Source of the DNA: Rhizobium sp. Leaf453 | GTDB lineage: Bacteria; Pseudomonadota; Alphaproteobacteria; Rhizobiales; Rhizobiaceae | NCBI RefSeq assembly: GCF_001425605.1 | Contig: NZ_LMRG01000006.1 | Location: 53,445 to 117,444 of the forward strand | Length of the DNA stretch: 64,000 nt | Direction: 5' to 3' | Shown: positions 37,077 to 44,814 of the stretch, piece by piece | How the letters are laid out: each line of letters opens with the position of its first letter | Position numbering within the stretch: the first letter of the stretch is position 1 | Program-made: the position numbers and the translations under genes | The notes under the pieces: model-generated | What the model was told of the DNA's origin: nothing | What the model saw: the letters and a program-made list of their open reading frames with translations, nothing else | Database searches by the model: none

Positions 37077-37627
37077 TCACGCAGCCTCACCAAGTTTGAC
37101 CATGTTACGACCAGACGCTTTCGCCGCATATAGAGCGGCATCGTCCTTGGCAATCAATTCGCACGAGCTCGCAAATATGTTGCTAGAAGCCATGGTCGCG
37201 ACGCCAACGCTGACCGTTACGACACCCTTGTCACTTCCGGTATGACCGATGCCCAAACTCTCAACAGTCCGACACAGCTTCTCGGCAGGCACACGTGTTG
37301 TTTCCTGATCGGTGCCCAGAAGCACGAAAGCGAGTTCCTCTCCGCCGTAACGGCAGGTCTTGTCCCCGTATCCCCTGGGGACTGTCGAAACCACTCGCGA
37401 AATAAACCGGAGACACTCGTCGCCTTTGATATGACCGTAGGTATCGTTGAACTTTTTAAATGGTCGACGTCAATCAACAGCGCACTTAGCGGCGTCGCAC
37501 CGCCGCGCGCACGGTAGAACTCCACCATGATGCAATCATCGAAGGTGCAGCGACTTGCTTGACCCATCAAACCGTCCGTTCTGTAAACAGCCTGCCAATC
37601 CGCCACTCTTCGGTTCTTCCTCAGCAA
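37077..37627 (-). pseudogene. Diguanylate cyclase GGDEF domain, frameshifted
   Basis: The minus strand starts with TDGLMGQASRCTFDDCIMVE and reaches LSALLIDVDHLK, then one missing base at about 37455-37460 shifts the frame. The rest (KKFNDTYGHIKGDECLRFIS, CRYGGEELAFVLLGTDQE, VTVSVGVATM, AKASGRNMVKLGE) reads correctly in the next frame. The active-site signature is GGEEL. Only the GGDEF domain remains and no sensory domain is seen in front. Probably inactive. Confidence 0.8.
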
Positions 37628-37847
37628 GCTTTCTATCGTGGTTCCGTACGGTCTTAATGGACCGTGGCAAGGACGATCCAGACCGATGTCGGGCCGGTGC
37701 GATTGATGATCGATGCACCGGGTGCCGAAGAACTCATCGAAGAGTGTATGAAGCTTCTGGGTTTTCCATCAACGACGGACCTGAAGCCGTGACGCGGCCT
37801 CCTACATCCCCGCTGGGGCATTACTCGGCCGGGAGTTCAACTAACGA

Positions 37848-38060
37848 CTAGAAGGATTCCCCAAAAGCGTTCCGGAGATACTTCCAGAATGTATAGATCC
37901 GCTCTTCCGGATGCAGCAGCCTGATGGCAACCGTCCAGCCCATGTCGATGAGTTCGGCATAGGCTGCGCGAACCTCAGGCCGAAACAGCGCGTCGTCTCG
38001 CCAGCGCTCCGGCTTGTAGACATCCAGATCGGTCGGCATCACATTAAAATCCCGACCAGA
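37848..38060 (-). pseudogene. Exonuclease III C-terminal fragment
   Basis: The minus strand encodes DFNVMPTDLDVYKPERWRDD, ALFRPEVRAAYAELIDMGWT and HPEERIYTFWKYLRNAFGES, which is the part of Xth-type exonuclease III from the catalytic GDxN region onward. The first two thirds of the enzyme are absent upstream and the final GLRIDHLL region is lost at a stop at 37848. A remnant of a base-excision repair gene. Confidence 0.75.
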
Positions 38061-38477
38061 GCTACAGGCACGTCGAGCTCGAACAGTTGTGCTGTAGCGG
38101 GTCGGTGCGTCGACTAACGTTGCCAACTCGTCGGATATCGTGGAGAATGTTGCATCGTAACCTTCGCCTCGCCTCATACCGGCGCGCCGTCATCGCGCGA
38201 ATCGCAAGCATGTCGTTGTCAGATCGCGATTGAAAACGATAAGCGTAGTGTGTCGAGCTCGTTGACCATCGAGAGGTCGAGAGTTCGTATCCGTTCAAGG
38301 CACTAATATACGTTGCTACAAGAATTCGTGGACTTCGCCTAATGCAGCTTTATCAGTTCCTGCAATGAAAGGCGGCCCCGTACCTGACCACGCGTCTACC
38401 AGGAGGCCCCGTTCCGATAGTGCGCGATCTGAACCAGAGCCTCCACCTCCCAAACATCCCGGCGCCTGCAGCGGTCT
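38061..38477. other. Gap, no gene seen
   Basis: Open frames are short and carry no known motif. Remains of the exonuclease III gene could be expected here but are not recognisable. Confidence 0.4.
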
Positions 38478-38843
38478 TCAGCCGGTAGCCTTATTTGCAT
38501 GTTCGTGAGTTTTGGTCAGGATGATCAGGTTCATTATCGCAAGGATCATTGACGGTACGGCGTGAGCGATCGCACGCGGATCGAAGATGTTACCGATTGC
38601 GTTCCCGAAACCAAGCGCCAGAGCCGCCCATGCGACAGCAGAAACTGTCGCCATAACCAGAAGAAATCTGTCACCGGACCGGGCATGAATGTTGAACCCA
38701 ATGACAGCAAAGGTGAAGGCCGTGGCTGACAGTGACCAGACAAACACCTCCGACCCGATGGGATAGCTTTCAAAAGTTCCGTAGAGGTGACCAAGCGCTC
38801 CTAGTCCCAGTAGAGCGCACATGACAAAACGAAGGATGATCAA
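38478..38843 (-). CDS. Four-helix integral membrane protein, unknown
   Basis: A 121-residue protein made mostly of four hydrophobic segments (LRFVMCALLGLGALGHLYGT, SEVFVWSLSATAFTFAVIGF, FLLVMATVSAVAWAALALGF, VPSMILAIMNLIILT). No family signature is recognised. TTG 38843 overlaps the stop of the AraC gene by four bases (TTGA) and is preceded by GAGG, so the two are translationally coupled; the AraC protein may respond to or control the membrane protein. Confidence 0.65.
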   Translation of the reverse strand: MIILRFVMCALLGLGALGHLYGTFESYPIGSEVFVWSLSATAFTFAVIGFNIHARSGDRFLLVMATVSAVAWAALALGFGNAIGNIFDPRAIAHAVPSMILAIMNLIILTKTHEHANKATG

Positions 38844-39763
38844 GCTGACACCTCGAAAGTCTGAAACGGTTGGGAACAACGAAACAGTCGCGCGGGATTT
38901 CCTGTGACGCGCTGGAAAGCGCGGCAGAATGCCGGAAAGTTTGCATATCCGACGGTGTGTGCGATGGCTTTCACGGGAAGCCGAGACTGAACCAGAAGAT
39001 GCTGCGCATGGGCCATTCGTAATTGCTCAACGTACCGGGAGGGTGTCATTCCGAACGCTTCCGTAAAACTTCGTAGCAGATGAAATTCCGACATGCAGGC
39101 CTCGGCAGCGAGCTCAGCAAGGGTGACAGGGCCCCTCCAGTTGTCGTGCAGCCTTTCGCGTGCGCGCATCAATCTCCGCAAGCGATCCAGGCTGCGGGAC
39201 TGCGTCTGAAGCGTGATACGCGAATAGGCCGCACTAATATCATCTGTGTGATCATGGACTGCCAATTTAAGTCGGAAGACCAATTCGTCCATGAGCAGAT
39301 CGAACGACCGATGCTCAAGTTCCAAAGCGATCCGTTGCAGGAGATCAGTGAATTGAGGTTTCGCCGAAAGGCTCACGCTTGAGGCAGCGCTGTCCATGAA
39401 ACGTTGAAGCGACGCGTTGCGGCTCGAGGCGATCGCCCGAGCATAAAATGCAAAAGGAAAAAAGAGTGAGAAGCTGTCGGTCGGAGCGTTTGTCGAGATA
39501 GAGCTCCTATAGATTTCGTTCTCGCGAACGAACAGTACCTCGCGCGGTCGCACCGCCAGCGCCCGGTCACCGAATTCGTAGGTTTCCAAACCTGAAAAAA
39601 CCACTTTAAGACTGAACCCGCCAGAATGGGGCTCGACGTCAAGTTTCCTGGCTTTCAGCCTGAAGGCTACGATATTTGAACTGAACAAACGAGCGTAGCG
39701 GTTTCGCTCGCGCTCGGACGCACTTTCTGCCTGATATGCCTCTTGAAACAGAACTGCCCGCAT
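38840..39763 (-). CDS. AraC-family transcriptional regulator
   Basis: A 307-residue regulator. The C-terminal ~100 residues are the AraC double helix-turn-helix: VTLAELAAEACMSEFHLLRS, FTEAFGMTPSRYVEQLRMAH, and SRLPVKAIAHTVGYANFPAF, CRAFQRVTGNPARLFR. The N-terminal ~200 residues are a cupin-like sensor domain with no recognised ligand motif. Coupled to the downstream membrane-protein gene. Two inverted repeats lie between it and the divergent hydrolase pseudogene (40021-40093), possible operators. Confidence 0.92.
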   Translation of the reverse strand: MRAVLFQEAYQAESASERERNRYARLFSSNIVAFRLKARKLDVEPHSGGFSLKVVFSGLETYEFGDRALAVRPREVLFVRENEIYRSSISTNAPTDSFSLFFPFAFYARAIASSRNASLQRFMDSAASSVSLSAKPQFTDLLQRIALELEHRSFDLLMDELVFRLKLAVHDHTDDISAAYSRITLQTQSRSLDRLRRLMRARERLHDNWRGPVTLAELAAEACMSEFHLLRSFTEAFGMTPSRYVEQLRMAHAQHLLVQSRLPVKAIAHTVGYANFPAFCRAFQRVTGNPARLFRCSQPFQTFEVSA

Positions 39764-40020
39764 TTTTTCGCCTCCGTTGACAGAATAGCTGGTTTGGAAA
39801 TCATGTGAAGCGCCGTTTACCGCTAAGAATGTGCAGGGATTGCCAAAATAGCTGCGGATCCCAAACCCAAGCGGCCATGACCCATTCAGGCGTCGTTCGA
39901 CACCTTGTGGAGAAGGATTTGTGCTCTCAGAAATGATGGTAGGCAGGGGGATTCGATCTTGAAGATCGTCTTTGCAATCCTCATTTAGGGACTACCACCC
40001 GAAACCAACGATAGTCGCGC

Positions 40021-40037
40021 CGCGAAATGATTTCGCG
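40021..40037. repeat. Perfect 17-bp palindrome
   Basis: CGCGAAAT-G-ATTTCGCG between the divergent AraC gene and hydrolase pseudogene; operator-like. Confidence 0.5.
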
Positions 40038-40060
40038 TGGGCGCGGCCGTCCGGGTGAAC

Positions 40061-40093
40061 GAGGGCGCTCTCCATGACGGGTCGAGCGCCCTC
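40061..40093. repeat. 10-bp-arm hairpin upstream of hydrolase pseudogene
   Basis: GAGGGCGCTC (40061-40070), 13-base loop, GAGCGCCCTC (40084-40093). No T-run follows on either strand. Confidence 0.5.
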
Positions 40094-40122
40094 GGTTTGT
40101 CAAAACCCGAAAGCGAGAACCG

Positions 40123-40715
40123 TTGTCCGATAAAACCCTGATCGTCTTCCTGCATGGGATCGGTGCCTCCGGCGCGCAGCTCATGCCGCTGGCATCGTCC
40201 TGGCGCGCCAACCTTCCTAACACGCGCTTCGTTGCTCCAGACGCCCCGATGCATCACAGGTACGGGCATCGGTGGTTCAGCACGGAAGGCAATCCCCTCG
40301 ATCCGGAGCGTATCCAGAGCGCCCGAGAAGCGTTCGACGGACTTATGAACGACATGGTCCGTCGGGAAGGGTTCACGGACGCCCATGGGCGGGTCGCCTT
40401 CGTCGGCGTTTCGCAAGGCGCCATCGTCGCGCTTGATGCGTTGCCTCCGGGAGGTGGAAGGTCAGCGCGCTGGTCGCGTTCTCCGGCTTGCTTCCCCCGC
40501 AGCCGGTTTCGTCCGCGAGCAACAGTACGCCGGTGCTTCTGGTCCATGGAGAAAACGGCACCACCATCCCTCCCATGGGCTCGCGACTCGCGGCTGCGCA
40601 GCTCGCAACAGCCGGCTTCAAGGTCGAGCTGGATATCGAACAGGGCACCGGACACACGGTTTCAAGCGCTGGCGCTCAAAAAGCGCTGTCTTTTCTGAAA
40701 AAGACCCTGCTGTAG
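40123..40715 (+). pseudogene. Alpha/beta hydrolase (carboxylesterase/phospholipase type), one frameshift
   Basis: The first frame reads IVFLHGIGASGAQLMPLASS, FVAPDAPMHHRYGHRWF and VAFVGVSQGAIVALDAL with the nucleophile Ser in GVSQG. One missing base at about 40446 shifts the frame; the rest (WKVSALVAFSGLLPPQPVSS, TPVLLVHGENGTTIPPMGSR, IEQGTGHTVSSAGAQKALSF) completes the fold with the catalytic His in GTGHTV. Repairing one base gives ~198 residues, normal for YpfH/carboxylesterase-like enzymes. The TTG start has GAAAGCGAG upstream. A gene of 192 codons is still open in the first frame, but its C-terminal half is nonsense. Confidence 0.8.
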
Positions 40716-40749
40716 TCGAACTCGACAGCGGGCGGATCGTTCTTCTTCC

Positions 40750-41610
40750 ATGACCGATGACCACCAAAAACAGGCCGAGGCAGACCGCCCACCGCAGGAG
40801 ACGGTTTCCTTTACGTTCGACCGGATGACCGTCGCGCGTTTTAGGGAGACTTTCCCAAACGCCAGGTGGAGCGACCGCCTTCAGGCGTGGACGGTGCCCG
40901 GCAAGACAGCTCGCAAGCGCATCGACCGGTGGCTCGCGACCGAAGCCGACCGCCGGAAACCCTTCGAAGAGGAGCGCGGCCGCGATGCTTTCGAGTTCGA
41001 GCCGATCCTCAGTCCTTACCTGCAAGTGATCGACAGCGGTTTTCGCATAAGGACGCCGTATTCTAGAACGGTTGTCGATGAGCTTCGGCAGGTGCCATTC
41101 GCGCGGTGGAACGGTGACGACAAAGTCTGGGAAATCCCGTTCGCGTCATACGATGATCTTCAGCACCGTTGGGAGACGATCGAGGAAGCCGCGAAACGGT
41201 CAGAGCCCGAAGAACGCCGGAAGCGTGCTGAGGCCCGCAGGGGGACAGAGGAAGAGGCGAGGACGAAGCGTCGAACGACCGAACGAAAGAAACGCAGATT
41301 GCCGGTGTCAAGCGACGACCTCCCGCCACTTGGCAGGCCGGTGGCCACGGCAGCGTATGGGATTGTCGTCATCACCGATGTCTCGGGCGAGATCGTCAAT
41401 CCGGAACAGGTCGCCGAATATTATCCGTCCGCGGGTGAAGAGCATGTGTGGGCCGGGTGGCGACCCTCTACCCTTGATGAACTCGTCCATACCTGGCCAG
41501 CGAGGTCCGAACCTGGGGAATACGTGCGGCTCCGCGGATGGTGGAACCCGACACTCGACGAGCTCCGAGAAGCAAGAAGGGCCGCCAAATCCCTCGAACG
41601 ACGGAAATAG
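40750..41610 (+). CDS. Protein with HARP-like repeats, unknown function
   Basis: A 286-residue, highly charged soluble protein. Two similar segments occur: residues ~18-60 (VSFTFDRMTVARFRETFPNA, then RWSDRLQAWTVPGKTARKRI) and ~82-140 (YLQVIDSGFRIRTPYSRTVV, FARWNGDDKVWEIPFASYDD). Each resembles the HARP domain of SMARCAL1-like annealing helicases, though no helicase is present. A basic linker (EARRGTEEEARTKRRTTERK) separates them from a C-terminal domain with WAGWRPSTLDELVHTWPA. The HARP suggestion is weak. It follows the hydrolase pseudogene by 34 bp and stays fully open. Confidence 0.6.
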   Translation: MTDDHQKQAEADRPPQETVSFTFDRMTVARFRETFPNARWSDRLQAWTVPGKTARKRIDRWLATEADRRKPFEEERGRDAFEFEPILSPYLQVIDSGFRIRTPYSRTVVDELRQVPFARWNGDDKVWEIPFASYDDLQHRWETIEEAAKRSEPEERRKRAEARRGTEEEARTKRRTTERKKRRLPVSSDDLPPLGRPVATAAYGIVVITDVSGEIVNPEQVAEYYPSAGEEHVWAGWRPSTLDELVHTWPARSEPGEYVRLRGWWNPTLDELREARRAAKSLERRK

Positions 41611-41894
41611 GAGTCCGCAGGTATCGCGCGCCGCGGCGATGACGCCCAGTAGCTAAAAATGAGTCTAGGCAAATACTTGGCGCCAAGCGAATCGGACAAG
41701 GCTGAGACCAGCTCCGGATAGCAATCGCTCGCGCTTAACCGTACCCTCTTTCCCAACGCGATTACATCCGTATGATTTCTCAATGTACCGCACGACTGCA
41801 TTTGGCTCTCGGAATTGCTATCGAGGGGCTTGGAAAGGAAACTCGACGCCGACCCGGTATTTGGTCACAGGTCAACCTTATGGTTGCTTCAAAT

Positions 41895-42065
41895 CTAGCA
41901 CCGAATTTTATCCAAAGCGATAACGATACCGGCTGATATGACCACCTGCAGGCCTGGGTGGACGTGCTGGCCTTGGTATGCCGCACTTAAGAGCCTGCCC
42001 AGAATGTAGCCGAGCATGACGATGGGAAGAACTGCGTCTAAGAATTTCGTTGAAAGAAACGGCAT
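41895..42065 (-). CDS. Possible 56-residue membrane peptide
   Basis: The minus strand encodes MPFLSTKFLDAVLPIVMLGY, ILGRLLSAAYQGQ and VVISAGIVIALDKIRC: two hydrophobic stretches, as in small inner-membrane proteins. The ribosome site is poor (CGAGCAG). Listed because it is too short for routine detection and has a clear membrane pattern. Confidence 0.35.
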   Translation of the reverse strand: MPFLSTKFLDAVLPIVMLGYILGRLLSAAYQGQHVHPGLQVVISAGIVIALDKIRC

Positions 42066-42167
42066 ATCTGCTCGAGGAAGTTATGCTTAATGACGGTTGT
42101 GTGGAGATGTGGCGCGGCGGCGCGGGATCGGTTCGAATTTAGCATTACACCGCTCAAAATGACGTCG

Positions 42168-43160
42168 TCAGAGCCAACCAGACTTCTTGAACCTCAAATA
42201 CAGCAGGCTGCAGAGAACCATGATAGTACCGAGCACAACGAAATACCCGTAGCGGCTGCTCAGCTCCGGCATGTTCTGGAAGTTCATGCCGTAAATGCCG
42301 GCGATGGCGGTTGGGACCGCCAGAATCGCCGCCCAGGACGCGAGTTGCCGCGTGATCGTTCCTTGACGCTGCTGTTCCAGCAGGTTCGATGCTTCGAACA
42401 CGGATGTCATGATTTCGCGAAGGCCGTTTACCAGCCCCTCGACGCGTCGGATGTGATCATGGACGTCTTTGAAGAACGGTTTGGCGCTGTTATCGACGCA
42501 GGGGAATTCGAGATGACTGAGCTTGCCGACAACTTCTCCCATCGGTCCAAGCACGCGCTGGAACCGGATCACTTGGCGCCGCATGCGGAAAATGCGCCGA
42601 ATTTGCTCGGGTTGGAGAAGCGAGACCAGGACATGTTTTTCCATTTCGAGGACCTTGTCCTCGATCGTCTCCACCATTGGGAGATAGCCATCGACAATAA
42701 AGTCTATAATTCCGTGCAGCACGTAGTCCGGCCCGTGCTCCAGAAGCTGAGGTGATTGTTCGAGTTGCTGACGAAGATCGCTGTGGGATCGTGCCGAGCC
42801 ATGCCTGACAGAAATCAGGTGGTCCCTGCCGACAAAGATGCAGGTTTCTCCATAGGCGATCTTCTCACCATCCAGATGAGCTGTTTTTGCGACCACGAAC
42901 AATTGGTCACCATAGACGTCAACCTTCGGAACCTGTTTGCCGTTCAGCGCGTCCTCAACTGCCAGCCTGTGCAGGTTAAACATCTTTTGAATGTTCTGCA
43001 TTTCCGCTTCCGTTGGCTCCGACAGGCCGATCCAAACGAATTCCCCATCTTCGCCTTTGAAAGGCTGATCGGTAAGCGGCACTTCCTCGGCCCGTTTTCC
43101 GCGGCGGTACATGTAAGAAGCAATAACAGTCACTTTGGCATCCAATAGGTCATTCAGCAT
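42168..43160 (-). CDS. CorA-family magnesium/divalent cation channel
   Basis: A 330-residue CorA-type protein. The long cytoplasmic N-terminal domain is soluble and charged (GEFVWIGLSEPTEAEMQNIQ, LHRLAVEDALNG, PKVDVYGDQLFVVAKTAHLD). Two transmembrane helices at the C-terminus flank the selectivity motif YGMNFQNMPEL. It mediates magnesium uptake, or cobalt/nickel transport in some members. ATG 43160 is preferred for family length; a TTG at 43193 gives 11 more residues. It lies 36 bp after the CYTH-CHAD gene on the same strand, so they are likely an operon. Confidence 0.92.
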   Translation of the reverse strand: MLNDLLDAKVTVIASYMYRRGKRAEEVPLTDQPFKGEDGEFVWIGLSEPTEAEMQNIQKMFNLHRLAVEDALNGKQVPKVDVYGDQLFVVAKTAHLDGEKIAYGETCIFVGRDHLISVRHGSARSHSDLRQQLEQSPQLLEHGPDYVLHGIIDFIVDGYLPMVETIEDKVLEMEKHVLVSLLQPEQIRRIFRMRRQVIRFQRVLGPMGEVVGKLSHLEFPCVDNSAKPFFKDVHDHIRRVEGLVNGLREIMTSVFEASNLLEQQRQGTITRQLASWAAILAVPTAIAGIYGMNFQNMPELSSRYGYFVVLGTIMVLCSLLYLRFKKSGWL

Positions 43161-43196
43161 GTTTGTGAGATCGGGCGAGCCAATCGGGAACAAACC

Positions 43197-44642
43197 TCAG
43201 CGCCAGAATGGTTTGGCGTCGAGAACCTCGTCAAGGGCATCCTGTGCTTTGGAAATGAGAGCTGATTTATTGGCGTGCGAAATGAGATCGGTCGCTTCCG
43301 GATGATCGCGCAGGCCGTGCTTGTCGAGGACATCAGGGCCGGTCGCCAGATCGTTGAGGGCTCCAAGCTGATCCTGCAAATGCTCCATGGCCTCAATGAA
43401 CTTGCTGTAGCGCCTGGTCGCCCGCTTGTCGGTGAACAGGGAGCCAAAAAATTCGGCGGCGTAACGAAGTTTCTTAGCATCTTTGCGTGCTTCGTGCCGG
43501 CGATCGTCATCCGTCTCTGCAAGGTTTTTGCCGCGCTTCTTAAGCTTTCGGCGCTGCCTGTCGAGAGCCGCGACTGCGAATTCAGCAGCCGAGCCTCGTG
43601 GAGATGCCAAGCCATCGGAAACGACGAGATATTCGCCGCACTGGAGCCACTCATAAAAGCCCAGTATCAGAGCTTTGGCTCGAAACGAGCCGAGAGCGTC
43701 GACCGCGTCTTCATACGCGGAGGTTCGTGCTTCCATCAAATGCACTCGCAATTCGTCAGCCTTTGGGAGTAGAACATCGAGGTTGCGTGCCTCACCGAGA
43801 ACGCCGGTAAGCCAACGAAATTCGTCAGAGATTCGTCTGGCCTCGTCATCAGGAAACAGCGGTTTGAACAAGGAGATCGCCGAGCGCAGGCGCCGGAGGG
43901 CCACGCGCGCCTGATGCAGCGCTTCCGGATTCTTCCGTTCCAGCAAAATTGTCTCGTTGATTCTGAATTGTCGAAAGCATGAGCCGGCGATCACCTGAAA
44001 CGCCTCATGCGCTGAGATGCCGCGGTCTAACTCGATCGGCTCAGACTTGCTGGCGATCCTTTGGGGCTGAAGCAACCGAAAACCCCGCTCCGCCTTTGAC
44101 AACATCCCGAGCTTGAACGGGACGATTGCTCCAACCTGGCGAGCAAGCGTGAAGAGGTCGCCAGCCGTCCCCTCCTTCAGTTCCAATTCCATTTCGGTGA
44201 TGGGTGTCTGCCGGTCCCAGGCATCGACCATGCCGGTATCTATGACAGCTTCGATTTTGGATCCATTTTCCACCAAATTCCAGACGCGCCTGCGGATAAC
44301 GACTTCAAATTGCGGTGACAACGCGTTGGCGATAGGGCCAAACTCATTGAGAAGGGGACTGGAATGATCGAGGGTTGGCGTCTCCCCCGAAATCTTTGTT
44401 TCCCATTCACTCCGGGCAAAGAGCGATGCGCTCGGCCCTGTGGCTTTGACCGTCTGGACAGTGCTATCGCCCGACCGGCGGATACGGAGGCTGAAACCGG
44501 CGACCTGCAAACGGTGGTCGCTCGTGTCCAGGTACGTCGACTGCTGCTCGATGATTGCTGCCGGCTCGCCAAGCAGGTCAGATTCGAGAAGGCGGTCGAG
44601 ATCGGCGGGCAGGATTTCCAGCTTCAGCTCTGTTTCAGTCAT
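43197..44642 (-). CDS. CYTH and CHAD domain protein (inorganic polyphosphate binding)
   Basis: A 481-residue protein. Residues 1-200 are a CYTH/triphosphate tunnel domain starting with the signature ETELKLEI and containing LRIRRSGDSTVQTVKA and SEWETKI; such domains hydrolyse triphosphates, mainly tripolyphosphate in bacteria. Residues ~215-470 are a CHAD domain, rich in conserved histidine and basic residues (EALHQARVALRRLRSAISLF, HEARKDAKKLRYAAEFFGS), which binds polyphosphate. Start ATG has AAAGGTG upstream. Cotranscribed with corA, which fits coupled handling of polyphosphate and its magnesium counter-ion. Confidence 0.93.
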   Translation of the reverse strand: MTETELKLEILPADLDRLLESDLLGEPAAIIEQQSTYLDTSDHRLQVAGFSLRIRRSGDSTVQTVKATGPSASLFARSEWETKISGETPTLDHSSPLLNEFGPIANALSPQFEVVIRRRVWNLVENGSKIEAVIDTGMVDAWDRQTPITEMELELKEGTAGDLFTLARQVGAIVPFKLGMLSKAERGFRLLQPQRIASKSEPIELDRGISAHEAFQVIAGSCFRQFRINETILLERKNPEALHQARVALRRLRSAISLFKPLFPDDEARRISDEFRWLTGVLGEARNLDVLLPKADELRVHLMEARTSAYEDAVDALGSFRAKALILGFYEWLQCGEYLVVSDGLASPRGSAAEFAVAALDRQRRKLKKRGKNLAETDDDRRHEARKDAKKLRYAAEFFGSLFTDKRATRRYSKFIEAMEHLQDQLGALNDLATGPDVLDKHGLRDHPEATDLISHANKSALISKAQDALDEVLDAKPFWR

Positions 44643-44814
44643 AGGCGCACCTTTCTGCTGTCGGCACGGGAACGCTTGTCACCTCTCTATGGTTCATCTT
44701 CTTAGCACCCCCAGAGCCAATCGTTGACAAGGCTATGGTTGATCACCATTCATAGCCGCCTTGTCCATCGTAACAGATTTGAAGCAGGTGACGCCCGGCC
44801 GGTAATACGAGATT

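Larger units (their letters stand above)
39764..40122. other. Divergent intergenic region with inverted repeats
   Basis: No gene seen. Inverted repeats are at 40021-40037 and 40061-40093 (listed separately). Confidence 0.45.

Noticed and set aside
37664..37792. 42-codon plus-strand frame with an acidic helix
   Set aside because: No ribosome site or family match, and it lies in a region of decayed genes.
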